Shown piece by piece: positions 18,917 to 27,447 of a DNA stretch of 64,000 nt. This DNA is from Mesorhizobium liriopis (GTDB taxonomy: Bacteria > Pseudomonadota > Alphaproteobacteria > Rhizobiales > Rhizobiaceae). The position numbers and the translations under genes were made by a program. The notes below the pieces were generated by a model, which worked only from the letters and a program-made list of their open reading frames with translations, was not told the origin of the DNA and ran no database searches. How positions within the stretch are numbered: the stretch's first letter is position 1; each line of letters opens with the position of its first letter. The stretch is taken from contig NZ_JAMXQS010000001.1 in NCBI RefSeq assembly GCF_024053505.1, positions 558,001 through 622,000 on the forward strand, written 5' to 3'.

Positions 18917-19516
18917 TCAGCCGACCAGCTTGGCGGTGATCTCCGCGAGGCGGCGGCCCTGGAACTTTGCGCCGTCCAGCTCCTGCGCGGAGGGCTGGCG
19001 CGAACCGTCGCCGTCCGAGGTGGTGGTCATGCCGTAAGGTGCGCCGCCGCGGACGACATCGTTGCCCATCTGGTCCTGATAGGCATAGGACAGCGGCACG
19101 ACGATGATGCCGTGGTGCTGGAAGAAGATCTGCGTGTTGATCAGAGCCACTTCCGCGCCGCCGTGCTGGGTGGCGGTGGAAACCATCACCGTGCCGGTCT
19201 TGTTGACCAGCGCGCCCTTGGCCCAGAGCGGACCGGTCTGGTCCATGAAGTTCTTGAACTGCGCTGCGGGCGCGCCGTAGCGGGTCGAAACACCGAAGAT
19301 GAAGCCGTCATAGTCGGCGAGCTCGAGCGGGTCGGCGATGGGCGCCTCCTGGTCGAGCTTGTAATGCGCGGCCTTCGCGACCTCTTCCGGCACCAGCTCG
19401 GCCACGCGCTTGATCGTGACATCGGCGCCCGCCTCGCGCGCGCCTTCGGTCGCGGCCTTGGCCATGGCTTCCATGTGGCCCCAGCTCGAATAATAAAGCG
19501 TCAGAATCTTCGCCAT
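18917..19516 (-). CDS. wrbA: NAD(P)H:quinone oxidoreductase WrbA
   Basis: FMN flavoprotein that reduces quinones by two electrons, avoiding semiquinone radicals; linked to oxidative stress. It has 199 residues. The flavodoxin-like start is [19 protein letters not shown], the FMN loop is [20 protein letters not shown], and STATQHGG is the third FMN motif. The ATG at 19516 follows AAGGAGACAG, a clear ribosome site; the frame stays open further upstream but without features. It stands alone, divergent from the cinA-type gene, and ends at a terminator. Confidence 0.94.
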   Translation of the reverse strand: MAKILTLYYSSWGHMEAMAKAATEGAREAGADVTIKRVAELVPEEVAKAAHYKLDQEAPIADPLELADYDGFIFGVSTRYGAPAAQFKNFMDQTGPLWAKGALVNKTGTVMVSTATQHGGAEVALINTQIFFQHHGIIVVPLSYAYQDQMGNDVVRGGAPYGMTTTSDGDGSRQPSAQELDGAKFQGRRLAEITAKLVG

Positions 19517-19681
19517 TGCCTCTGTCTCCTTGTGCTTGCGGTTGGGGCGCAACCTAGTGCGGCGAGGCGCTCTCGCCCACTCCCCAACCGCGCGACGCAT
19601 CGTTCACCGAAACAGAGCCATTGCCTTGGGTGGCCTTGAGCGCGATATGAGTGCCCGCATCGCACTGAAGGACAATCGCGC

Positions 19682-20422
19682 ATGACCGACACCGTTTCCG
19701 CAGGCATGGTGGTGATCGGCGACGAGATCCTTTCGGGACGGACCAAGGACAAGAATATCGGCCATCTGGCCGATATGCTGACCGCTGTCGGCATCGACCT
19801 GCGCGAAGTGCGCATCGTGGCCGACGACGAGGATGCGATCGTGGAAGCGATCAACGCGCTGCGCAACCGCCTCGACTACGTGTTCACCACCGGCGGCATC
19901 GGCCCGACGCATGACGACATCACGGCGGATGCCGTCGCCAAGGCGTTCGGCGTGCCGATCGGCTACGAGGACCGCGCCTACAAGATGCTGGAGGCCGATT
20001 ACGCCAAGCGCGATCTGCCCTTCACCGAGGCGCGCAAGCGCATGGCAAGGCTGCCGGAAGGGGCCGAGCATATCGACAACCCCGTTTCGCTGGCGCCCGG
20101 CTTCTCGGTCGGCAACGTGCATGTGATGGCGGGCGTGCCGAAGATTTTCCAGGCGATGCTCGACAATGTGCTGCCGAAGCTTCGCACCGGCACCAAGTTG
20201 AAGTCGGAAACGATCCACTGCCCATTCGGCGAGGGCACGATCGGCGGACCCTTGGGCGAGATCCAGAAGGCCCATCCCGACACGATCATCGGCTCCTATC
20301 CGAAATACGAGGACGGCAAGTTCTGGACCGAGCTCGTGGTCCGCGCGCGTGACCCAGAGGTGCTGAGCGCCGCAGCGGACGCCGTCCGCGCCATGCTGGA
20401 CGATCTCAGAACGCGCGGCTGA
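19682..20422 (+). CDS. CinA-type molybdopterin-binding domain protein
   Basis: A 246-residue protein with the MoCF_biosynth fold: VSAGMVVIGDEILSGRTKDK at the N-terminus, VFTTGGIGPTHDDITADAVA as the loop motif, and MAGVPKIFQAML. This is the N-terminal half of CinA; the C-terminal PncC nicotinamide-nucleotide amidase domain is absent. The pyrophosphatase activity known for some full-length CinA proteins may remain, but this is inference. Its stop overlaps the stop of the convergent DUF2156 gene by 17 bases. Labelled competence/damage-inducible in databases by history rather than proof. Confidence 0.88.
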   Translation: MTDTVSAGMVVIGDEILSGRTKDKNIGHLADMLTAVGIDLREVRIVADDEDAIVEAINALRNRLDYVFTTGGIGPTHDDITADAVAKAFGVPIGYEDRAYKMLEADYAKRDLPFTEARKRMARLPEGAEHIDNPVSLAPGFSVGNVHVMAGVPKIFQAMLDNVLPKLRTGTKLKSETIHCPFGEGTIGGPLGEIQKAHPDTIIGSYPKYEDGKFWTELVVRARDPEVLSAAADAVRAMLDDLRTRG

Positions 20423-21455
20423 GCCTGAGAAGCGCCGTGAAGGGCAGGAGGGGGAGCCCCTTCTTCCAAGCGAAATAGCGCGGTTCCTCACGCCCGTGGA
20501 AACGGCGCTTGAAGGCGGCGTGGCCCTGCAGGTTGAAGATGCGCCGGTTGACGACTGGCGACGCGTAGAACCGCTGCATCAGCGCGCGGAACCGGGCCGA
20601 CTCCGCGAAGCCGCTGGGCTCGACGTCGAGCAGCGGGGAGAGGCCGAGCATCACTTTCTCCACGCCCTCGCGCGTGAAGCGGTCCACGGCATGCTTGGTC
20701 AGGCCGATTTCGGCATGGGAGGTGGCGTTCGTCACGCGGCGCTTGAAAGCGGTGAGGTAGCCGATCACGCGCCCGTCGCGGCAGAGCGGATCGAAGTAAA
20801 GCACCGAGACCGGCGTGCCGTCCGGCCCCACCAGCACGAAGCGACGCGACAACGGCTCATCCTCGCGCGGGAAAGGCCGGTTGAGGAAGCCCATCTCGCG
20901 CCGATGCACGATGCGCTCCTTGCGCCAGTCCTTGGCGAGCGACTTGATGGCAGGTGCGAGTTCGGGAAACTGCCACGTCTCGCCGATGCTGTAGCCGTTC
21001 TTCAAAAGCCAGCGTTCGGAATAGCGCACGGTTTCCTTGCGGCCGCCGGAAAAGTCGTAGGAGGCGAGGTCGAGCACGGTGTCCACGCCCATCCGCATCA
21101 CGCGATAGCCGTGGCGCGCGAGGATGGCGGCGGTCGGCTCGGAGATTTCCGCGAAGCTGGGTGCTGCGGCAGCCTCGATGAACCGCGCGATCAACGCTTC
21201 CCGCGCGAGGGGAGCCGCTATCGGATCACCAAGCGCGAGCGCCTGTCCCATCATCTGCCCGTAAGCAATGAACCCCTGGCTGTCGCCCCAATGCAGCAGG
21301 TCTTTTTGTACCGTCGCCGAATAGGCGAGGGAATGATCGCCGAAGCGGCGGAAGGCATCGAGGCGCATTTCGAGCGGCAGGTCGGCCGGCGCCAGTTCGC
21401 GCAGGCGGCGATCCATGAAGGTGTCGAAAGCGCGACGGAGGATGGCGTGCGGCAT
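20406..21455 (-). CDS. DUF2156 (MprF-C-like) acyltransferase-fold protein
   Basis: A 349-residue protein of the DUF2156 family, the domain that in MprF/LpiA transfers lysine from tRNA to phosphatidylglycerol. Typical parts are FGDHSLAYSATVQKDLLHWG, then GFIAYGQMMGQALALGDPIA and, in the C-terminal half, GYLTAFKRRVTNATSHAEIG. The hydrophobic flippase domain of MprF is absent, so it is cytosolic or peripheral. The substrate is unknown. The ATG at 21455 is chosen; a TTG at 21470 would overlap the upstream stop codon. It directly follows a methyltransferase gene, and the two look like one transcription unit. Confidence 0.78.
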   Translation of the reverse strand: MPHAILRRAFDTFMDRRLRELAPADLPLEMRLDAFRRFGDHSLAYSATVQKDLLHWGDSQGFIAYGQMMGQALALGDPIAAPLAREALIARFIEAAAAPSFAEISEPTAAILARHGYRVMRMGVDTVLDLASYDFSGGRKETVRYSERWLLKNGYSIGETWQFPELAPAIKSLAKDWRKERIVHRREMGFLNRPFPREDEPLSRRFVLVGPDGTPVSVLYFDPLCRDGRVIGYLTAFKRRVTNATSHAEIGLTKHAVDRFTREGVEKVMLGLSPLLDVEPSGFAESARFRALMQRFYASPVVNRRIFNLQGHAAFKRRFHGREEPRYFAWKKGLPLLPFTALLRLSRAF

Positions 21456-21466
21456 GGAAGCTTGAA

Positions 21467-22156
21467 TCAAGCCGTCTCGGGGCGGCGCATCACGACCGTG
21501 CGATAAAGCGGCATGCCGAGCTTGCGCAGGCCGAAGTCGCGCACTGCTTCCGTGGTCAGGCCTTCACGCTCGCCATAAAGGCGGAAGTCGTAGATCGGAT
21601 GCTGTGATGCGAGCCGCAGCAGCCAGAAGAAGGACAGGCCGAATTTCAGGTAGCTCCAGGTCAGGAGCCCGCGCAGGCCGCCCGGCGGAGGCGCCATGTC
21701 GGCGACCATCAGCCTGCCGCCCGGTTTCACCAGCCCGATGGCATGGCGCAGGACGAGCGGCATGTCGGCCGGTCCGAACACGTTGAAGAAGTAGTTGCCG
21801 CAGACCGCATCATAGGCCTCGCGTGGCTGATGCAGGAGCGCGTCGCCCACGATCAGTTCCGCGCTCAATCCCTTTCGCGCCAGCCGGGCGCGCAGGCGTT
21901 CGATCATGGCCGAGGAAAGATCGAGCGCGGTCACTTCAAGACCCTTGCGCGCGGCTGCAACCGCTTCCTCGCCCGAGCCGACGCCCAGATAAAGCACGCG
22001 CTGACCGGGCTTGAGATATTTGAACTCGATCATCTTGGCCCGGCGTATCAGGCCGAAGGAATAGGCATTCGCCAGAAGCTCATAGAAGGACGCCACCGCA
22101 TCGTAGTTGCGGCTTTTGACGTCCCCACTTCTTGTCTCGAAAGATCGCTGCGACAC
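21467..22156 (-). CDS. Class I SAM-dependent methyltransferase
   Basis: About 229 residues with a Rossmann SAM site: VLYLGVGSGEEAVAAARKG (motif I), VTALDLSSAMIERLRARL (motif II) and VKPGGRLMVADM (motif III). The N-terminal YDAVASFYELLANAYSFG resembles UbiE and phospholipid N-methyltransferases. Hydrophobic stretches (WSYLKFGLSFFWLLRLA) suggest a membrane-bound or lipid-like substrate. I prefer the GTG at 22156, which has GGGAGAAG upstream, over an ATG at 22201 that lacks a ribosome site. It is followed after 11 bases by the DUF2156 gene. Confidence 0.78.
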   Translation of the reverse strand: MSQRSFETRSGDVKSRNYDAVASFYELLANAYSFGLIRRAKMIEFKYLKPGQRVLYLGVGSGEEAVAAARKGLEVTALDLSSAMIERLRARLARKGLSAELIVGDALLHQPREAYDAVCGNYFFNVFGPADMPLVLRHAIGLVKPGGRLMVADMAPPPGGLRGLLTWSYLKFGLSFFWLLRLASQHPIYDFRLYGEREGLTTEAVRDFGLRKLGMPLYRTVVMRRPETA

Positions 22157-22288
22157 GCGCCGGCTTCTCCCACCCAAGCCTGCCGCTGTAGCGGGAGGCA
22201 TCTATTCCGGCAAGGCGGGGCGGTGGATAGCTGTTCACAGTGGTGAGAACGCCTCCGTGCGGCTAAACTGCCTTCCGGAGGCGCGAGG

Positions 22289-23545
22289 ATGGGACAAATC
22301 ATCGAGGCCGATTGCTGCGTGGTGGGCGGCGGCCCCGCCGGCATGATGGCGGGGTTCCTGATGGCCCGCGCCGGCCTGCGCACCGTCGTGCTGGAGAAAC
22401 ATCGCGACTTCCTGCGCGACTTTCGCGGCGACACGGTTCACCCCTCGACCATGCAGGTCATGAAGGAGCTGGGCCTGCTCGACGCCTTCCTGCAACTGCC
22501 GCACCAGCGCCTCGAGCGCCTTTTCGGGCAGTTCGGCGGCGAGAGGCTGGAAATCGTTTCCTTCGGCGGCACAGGCCTTTCCGCGCCCTTCATCGCGTTG
22601 ATGCCGCAATGGGACTTCCTCGATTTCCTGGCCGACCAAGCCCGCGCATTGCCGAATTTCACTCTGCTGATGAGCACCACCGGCCTCGACCTCATCCGCG
22701 AAGGCGGCCGCGTCGCCGGTGTCCTGGCGCGCGATGTCGAGGATGAGATCGAAATCCGCGCCACGCTCACGCTCGCGGCGGACGGCCGTGACTCGCGCCT
22801 GCGCAAGAAGGCCGCGCTCGCGGTTCAGGAGTTCGGCGTGCCCATCGATATCCTCTGGTTTCGCATCACGAAGGATCCGGCGCAGACGGAAACGACTCTG
22901 TTCAATGCGGGTGCGGGCGGCATCGTCGTCACGATCGATCGCGGTGACTACTGGCAATGCGCCTGCGTCATTCCGAAAGGCGGCGCCGAGCAGATCCGCG
23001 CCGAAGGTCTCGAGAGTTTCAGGGCGCGCATCGCCCGCATCGTTCCGGGCCTGAGCGCCCGGGTCGGCGAGATCGAAAGCTGGGACGGGGTGAAGCTGCT
23101 GACTGTTGCCGTCAACCGCCTCGAAACCTGGCACCGCCCCGGCTTCGTCTGCATCGGCGACGCGGCGCACGCCATGTCGCCCATCGGCGGCGTCGGCATC
23201 AACCTCGCCATTCAGGACGCGGTTGCCGCCGCCAATCTCTTCGCCGCGCCGCTCGCCGCCGGCCGGCTTTCCGATGCCGAACTCGCCAAACTCGCGCGGC
23301 GTCGGCTGTTCCCGGTGCGCGCCACGCAGTTCGTTCAGCGCACCATGCAGGAGCGGCTTCTGTCGCCGATTCTGGGCGACCCGGACAGTGTGCCGGCACC
23401 GCCCGCTCTGCTGCGTCTCCTTTCCCGGTTCGCCTTCGCCCGCCGCCTGCTCGCGCGCGTTCTGGGCATGGGCGTGCGACCTGAGCACGTGCGCTCGCCC
23501 CAACTTGCGACGCACGGCCCCTGTCTCAGGCAGGCTGAGCGCTGA
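22289..23545 (+). CDS. FAD-dependent aromatic-type monooxygenase
   Basis: Class A flavin monooxygenase of 418 residues. The FAD dinucleotide motif VVGGGPAGMMAGFLMARAG is near residues 11-29, the DG motif is LAADGRDSRLRKKA near 170, and the GD motif CIGDAAHAMSPIGGVGIN is near 290. Family members hydroxylate aromatic rings or modify quinones; the substrate here cannot be told. GGAGGCGCGAGG immediately before the ATG is an unusually strong ribosome site. It is divergent from the methyltransferase gene and converges on the flavin monooxygenase gene downstream, with 9 bases between stops. Confidence 0.85.
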   Translation: MGQIIEADCCVVGGGPAGMMAGFLMARAGLRTVVLEKHRDFLRDFRGDTVHPSTMQVMKELGLLDAFLQLPHQRLERLFGQFGGERLEIVSFGGTGLSAPFIALMPQWDFLDFLADQARALPNFTLLMSTTGLDLIREGGRVAGVLARDVEDEIEIRATLTLAADGRDSRLRKKAALAVQEFGVPIDILWFRITKDPAQTETTLFNAGAGGIVVTIDRGDYWQCACVIPKGGAEQIRAEGLESFRARIARIVPGLSARVGEIESWDGVKLLTVAVNRLETWHRPGFVCIGDAAHAMSPIGGVGINLAIQDAVAAANLFAAPLAAGRLSDAELAKLARRRLFPVRATQFVQRTMQERLLSPILGDPDSVPAPPALLRLLSRFAFARRLLARVLGMGVRPEHVRSPQLATHGPCLRQAER

Positions 23546-23554
23546 TGGGGCGGC

Positions 23555-24907
23555 TCAGCGAGCGGCGATGGCCCGGGCGGCCGCGAACCTGTTCTCCGGC
23601 CGCTTCAGCCCGAGACGGTCTCGCAATGTGCCGGCCTCATATTCCGTCCTGAACAAGCCGCGCCGCTGCAGTTCCGGGATCACACCTTGCATGAAGCGCA
23701 GCCAGTCGTCGGGCAGAAGCGGAAACATCAGGTTGAACCCGTCGGCGGCTCCGGACAGAAACCACGATTCCATCTGGTCGGCGATCTCGGACGGCGTTCC
23801 GGCCACCATCGGGACCGATCCCGTATTGGCGATGTTCCGCGCGACCTGCCGAATGGTCAGGCCCTTGTTCTTCTCGTCGTGGACGATCTTCAGCCACGTC
23901 TTCCAGCCTTCGAAACTGTTCTGGTCGGGCAGATCGGGAAGAGGCCCGTCGAGCGGAAAGCTGCTGAGATCGATGCCGGCCCAGCTCGAAAGAAGGTCGA
24001 GGCCGATCCTGTCCGGCATCAGCGCCTCTAGTTCCGCCTGCCGGTCCTCCGCCTCCTTGCGGGACGGGGCGACGACCGGCAGGATGCCGGGCAGGATCTT
24101 CAGGCTTTCGGGCGCACGGCCGCGCCGGGCGAGGCGGGCATCGAGGTCGGCACGATAGCGTCGGCCTTCCTCTTCGCTGCGCAAAACGGCGAAGTGGACA
24201 TCAGCATGCGCCGCCGCGAGTTCCTTGCCGGGATCGGACGAGCCGGCCTGAACCACCAGCGGATGCCCCTGCGGCCCGCGTGGCACGTTGAGCGGGCCCC
24301 TGACGCGGAAATGGGCGCCCTGATGATCGAGCGTGGCGACACGTGCGGGGTCTGCGAAGGCGCCCGAGGCCTTGTCGATCAGGAGCGCGTCATCCGCCCA
24401 CGAGTCCCAGAGCGCCTTCGCGACTTCGAGGAATTCGGCTGCGCGCTGGTAGCGTACGGCATGGTCGATGACGGCATCGCGCCCGAAATTCGCGGCCTCT
24501 TCGGCCAGCGCCGAAGTCACCACATTCCATCCGATGCGCCCGTTGCTGATGTGATCGACCGACGCGAACATGCGGGCCAGATTGTAGGGCTCGCTGTAGG
24601 AGGTGGATGCGGTGACCATCAGGCCGATATTCTTCGTCACAGCCGCGAGCGCCGTTGCCAGAGTGAGCGGCTCGAGCCGGGCATTGGCATAGTGAAGCAT
24701 GCCGCTCGGATAGGTGTCCCACACGCCCAGATGGTCGGCGATGAAGATCGCGTCGAGCTTGGCCTGTTCGGCCGCCTCGGCCAGGCTTCGGTAATAGTCC
24801 AGTCCGAACACTTCCCGTTCCGGCGCATCGGGATGGCGCCAGGACATGCGGTGATCGCCTTGCGGGTTGTAGAAGAAGCCGGCGAGGATCATGTGTCTGC
24901 GGCTCAT
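23555..24907 (-). CDS. Bacterial-luciferase-like (NtaA/SnaA/DszA) monooxygenase
   Basis: A 450-residue FMNH2-dependent monooxygenase of the nitrilotriacetate/pristinamycin/dibenzothiophene-sulfone branch. It opens MSRRHMILAGFFYNPQGDH and carries DAIFIADHLGVW, the FMN segment NIGLMVTASTSYSEPYNLAR, SNGRIGWNVVTS, and PLVVQAGSSDPGKELAA. These enzymes need a separate flavin reductase, none of which is next to it. Substrates are typically chelators, sulfur or nitrogen heterocycles, not predictable here. The zinc alcohol dehydrogenase gene lies upstream on the same strand after 183 bases. Confidence 0.87.
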   Translation of the reverse strand: MSRRHMILAGFFYNPQGDHRMSWRHPDAPEREVFGLDYYRSLAEAAEQAKLDAIFIADHLGVWDTYPSGMLHYANARLEPLTLATALAAVTKNIGLMVTASTSYSEPYNLARMFASVDHISNGRIGWNVVTSALAEEAANFGRDAVIDHAVRYQRAAEFLEVAKALWDSWADDALLIDKASGAFADPARVATLDHQGAHFRVRGPLNVPRGPQGHPLVVQAGSSDPGKELAAAHADVHFAVLRSEEEGRRYRADLDARLARRGRAPESLKILPGILPVVAPSRKEAEDRQAELEALMPDRIGLDLLSSWAGIDLSSFPLDGPLPDLPDQNSFEGWKTWLKIVHDEKNKGLTIRQVARNIANTGSVPMVAGTPSEIADQMESWFLSGAADGFNLMFPLLPDDWLRFMQGVIPELQRRGLFRTEYEAGTLRDRLGLKRPENRFAAARAIAAR

Positions 24908-25090
24908 GGCGATGGCACTTTCTTTTGGTTCGAACGGGCGGTGAGGGGCGGCGCGGTGCCGTGCGGGGAAGTCCCGTCCGCCAGCCGCCCCGACGGAGCG
25001 TGCGGACGACATTTGCCTCAGGAGGATGGGCGTCATCAACAGCGGATGCGCATCGATCCTATGCGCTCGCTCTTGGCGCAGCGTGTTTCG

Positions 25091-26137
25091 CTAGCTTCGC
25101 TTGGGATCGATGATGGCGATTCCGTCCGGTGCCTGGCGGTCCATGTTCATGAGAGCCGGAATGGCGTTGGCGAGAGACAATGTCTCGCCGATGAGCCGCT
25201 GCGGCTGCAGCCGCCCACTCATGATCATGCCGAGCATGGCGTCATAGCGCCACGACTGCATGCCGTGACTGCCATAGATCTCGAGTTCATGGGCGATCAC
25301 GCGATCCATGGGGATTTGCGGCCGGGAATGGTCGCCGAGCATGAGCCCGACCTGAACATGCCGCCCGCGCCGCCGCAAGTTCCCGATGGAGTTGAAGCAG
25401 GTTTCGGGATGTCCGAGCGCGTCGATCGAGACATGCGCGCCGCCGCCTGTGAGTTCACGCACGGCATCGACCACCGAAGTCGCCTTGCGACTGTTCACCG
25501 TTTCCGCCGCGCCCATGGCGCGTGCCAGCGCAAGCTTGCTGTCAGTGACATCCACGGCGACCACCTTTGCGCCCAGCGCCGCGGCGATCATGATGGCCGA
25601 AAGCCCGACGCCGCCCGCGCCGTGAACCGCGACCCACTCGCCGCCACGCACCCGTCCCTGATCCACCACCGCCCGGAAAGAGGTGGCGAAGCGACAGCCG
25701 AGGCTCGCGGCCGTCGCGTCGTCCAACTCGTCAGGCAGGCTGACGAGGTTGAGGTCGGCGCGGTCGATCGCCACGAACTCCGCGAACGATCCCCAATGCG
25801 TGAAACCGGGCTGAAACTGCTGTTCGCAAACCTGCTGATGCCCGGCATGGCATTCCGCGCAGCGACCGCATGCGGCGATGAAGGGCACCGTCACACGGTC
25901 ACCAGGGCGAAAGCGCGTCACCTGCGAGCCGGTTGCCGCGACCACGCCTGCGAATTCGTGGCCGGGAACATGCGGCAGTCGGATATCGGTGTCGTGGCCC
26001 CTCCATCCGTGCCAGTCGCTCCGGCACAGGCCGGTCGCGATGACCTCGATCACCACGCCGTCCGGGGACGGAACCGGGTCCGGCACGTCGCTGATCGTCG
26101 GCTCCTGGCCGAAAGACTCGAAGATCATCGCTTTCAT
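25091..26137 (-). CDS. Zinc-dependent alcohol dehydrogenase
   Basis: Medium-chain dehydrogenase of 348 residues. The catalytic zinc site is visible in [10 protein letters not shown] and in GHEFAGVV; the structural zinc site is [15 protein letters not shown], four cysteines. The NAD(P) motif is [20 protein letters not shown]. It oxidises an alcohol or reduces an aldehyde, but the substrate is unknown. The ATG at 26137 gives the standard [10 protein letters not shown] start. The upstream ribosome site is weak. It sits upstream of the flavin monooxygenase gene on the same strand, and may belong to the same minor catabolic set. Confidence 0.88.
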   Translation of the reverse strand: MKAMIFESFGQEPTISDVPDPVPSPDGVVIEVIATGLCRSDWHGWRGHDTDIRLPHVPGHEFAGVVAATGSQVTRFRPGDRVTVPFIAACGRCAECHAGHQQVCEQQFQPGFTHWGSFAEFVAIDRADLNLVSLPDELDDATAASLGCRFATSFRAVVDQGRVRGGEWVAVHGAGGVGLSAIMIAAALGAKVVAVDVTDSKLALARAMGAAETVNSRKATSVVDAVRELTGGGAHVSIDALGHPETCFNSIGNLRRRGRHVQVGLMLGDHSRPQIPMDRVIAHELEIYGSHGMQSWRYDAMLGMIMSGRLQPQRLIGETLSLANAIPALMNMDRQAPDGIAIIDPKRS

Positions 26138-26335
26138 CACGTCACCATCATCAGGCGCGGGCGGGCCGTGCCGCACGGCATTCCGTGTTTTCCCGACACG
26201 TCAGGCGCGAAAAATGCAAGGCCATCCTGCCCGGTGGGCGCGGCCGGCGGTTTGCTTCGCCATTCCCACTTGTCATCGCGTTTCTCTTCCCATTAGAGGG
26301 TGCGGCTTCCGCCAGCCACTGTGGAGCGCGCTTCC

Positions 26336-26833
26336 ATGTCCCTGCCCGAAAAGGCCTTCCCCGTTTCCTGGGACCAGTTCCACCGCGACTCGCGCGCGCT
26401 CGCCTGGCGGCTGGCCGGCATCAACGGCAAGTGGCGAGCCATCGTCTGCATCACGCGCGGCGGGCTCGTGCCTGCGGCCATCATCTCGCGCGAGCTCGGC
26501 GTGCGCCTGATCGATACGGCCTGTGTCGCGAGCTATCACGACTACACCGACCAGGGCGAGTTGCAGGTGATCAAGGAAATCTCGCCCGAGATCCTCGCGG
26601 ATGGCGGGGAGGGCGTGCTGATCGTGGACGACCTCACCGATACCGGCAAGACCGCGCAGGTGGTGCGCGCGATGCTGCCGAAAGCGCATTTCGCCACGAT
26701 CTATGCCAAGCCCAAGGGGCGCCCGCTGGTGGACACGTTCGTCACGGAAGTGTCGCAGGACACGTGGATCTATTTCCCGTGGGACATGGGCTTCACCTAC
26801 CAGAAGCCGATCGCCGACGACCACCGGGGTTGA
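26336..26833 (+). CDS. gpt: Xanthine-guanine phosphoribosyltransferase
   Basis: Purine salvage enzyme that joins xanthine or guanine to PRPP. It has 165 residues, close to the 152 of E. coli Gpt. The PRPP-binding motif [20 protein letters not shown] is near residues 97-116; [17 protein letters not shown] supplies the early loop. [10 protein letters not shown] near the C-terminus contains the base-stacking Trp. The ATG at 26336 gives [20 protein letters not shown], as in rhizobial Gpt; GGAG lies ten bases upstream. It stands alone before a long non-coding stretch. Confidence 0.92.
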   Translation: MSLPEKAFPVSWDQFHRDSRALAWRLAGINGKWRAIVCITRGGLVPAAIISRELGVRLIDTACVASYHDYTDQGELQVIKEISPEILADGGEGVLIVDDLTDTGKTAQVVRAMLPKAHFATIYAKPKGRPLVDTFVTEVSQDTWIYFPWDMGFTYQKPIADDHRG

Positions 26834-27152
26834 GCCAAAAGAGGGCGCACAAACTGCGACGCCGACGAATGGTTCCACAGCGTGAGCCGGCTTCCCCAGC
26901 TTTCAAACACAACATCTAGATTTTTTGCCTTGCCTCGACCGAATCGTTGACGGCTCGGTGCGACTCGCCGCAACGTCCGACGTGCGCTCGTTTTTGCTCG
27001 CGCGTTGACGCGAGGTATCGCGCGATACCGCGCATTTCGGCGCTTTCGGGAGCCTCGAGCCCCACATATGCCAGCCGTTAACGGCCGCGTTTACCCGCAA
27101 TAAAATTTCTTCGCCGATAGTGGGAACCAAACCGGGCAGGCCTCATTGGTAG

Positions 27153-27199
27153 CCACAAGATGTTGTATGAAAACGTCTTGCGGACACCAAATGATGTGT
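27153..27199 (+). promoter_or_regulatory. Paired NrdR-like boxes upstream of nrdJ
   Basis: CCACAAGATGTTGTAT (27153-27168) and ACACCAAATGATGTGT (27184-27199) resemble the NrdR palindrome ACACwATATATwGTGT. Their starts are 31 bp apart, three helical turns, the usual arrangement for NrdR pairs. This suggests repression of nrdJ when dATP is high. Confidence 0.6.
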
Positions 27200-27409
27200 T
27201 ATTGTCTGTTCGGTAGGGATGACGGAATCGATGGCAAGTCTCATATTCCGTTTGTCCCCGATCATCGGACACCCTGTTGATAGCGTGCGCAGCGGCACAA
27301 GCCGGCTAGCGACAAGCGCCCGCTCTCGGCACAGTTGATTCAATTACGGCGGACCGCTTTCGAGGCGGTCCGTCGCCCCTGCGGTGCGCTCGGCAGAGCT
27401 TGGCCGCCA

Positions 27410-27425
27410 ACACAATATGTAGCTT
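27410..27425 (+). promoter_or_regulatory. Partial NrdR-like half site before the nrdJ start
   Basis: ACACAATATGTAGCTT has a perfect left half of the NrdR palindrome but a degraded right half. It ends 22 bases before the nrdJ ATG, just before the ribosome site. It may be chance. Confidence 0.3.
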
Positions 27426-27447
27426 TCGACCCCCAAGGATCAGGCCC

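Larger units (their letters stand above)
26834..27447. other. 614-bp gene-free leader and promoter region of nrdJ
   Basis: There is no convincing coding frame. The base composition is mixed, with AT-rich patches around 26915-26935 and 27100-27240. It contains two NrdR-like boxes 31 bp apart, a third partial box, and a leader hairpin (CGGACCGC 27350-27357 with GCGGTCCG 27365-27372). I looked for a cobalamin riboswitch, expected for some B12-dependent genes, and did not recognise one. Confidence 0.7.

Noticed and set aside
24194-26296. 700-codon plus-strand open frame opposite the flavin monooxygenase and alcohol dehydrogenase
   Set aside because: Antisense of two clear genes; amino-acid composition typical of a shadow frame.
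26834-27447. Cobalamin riboswitch before nrdJ
   Set aside because: Expected for some B12-linked genes, but no B12-box-like segment or matching helices were recognised.
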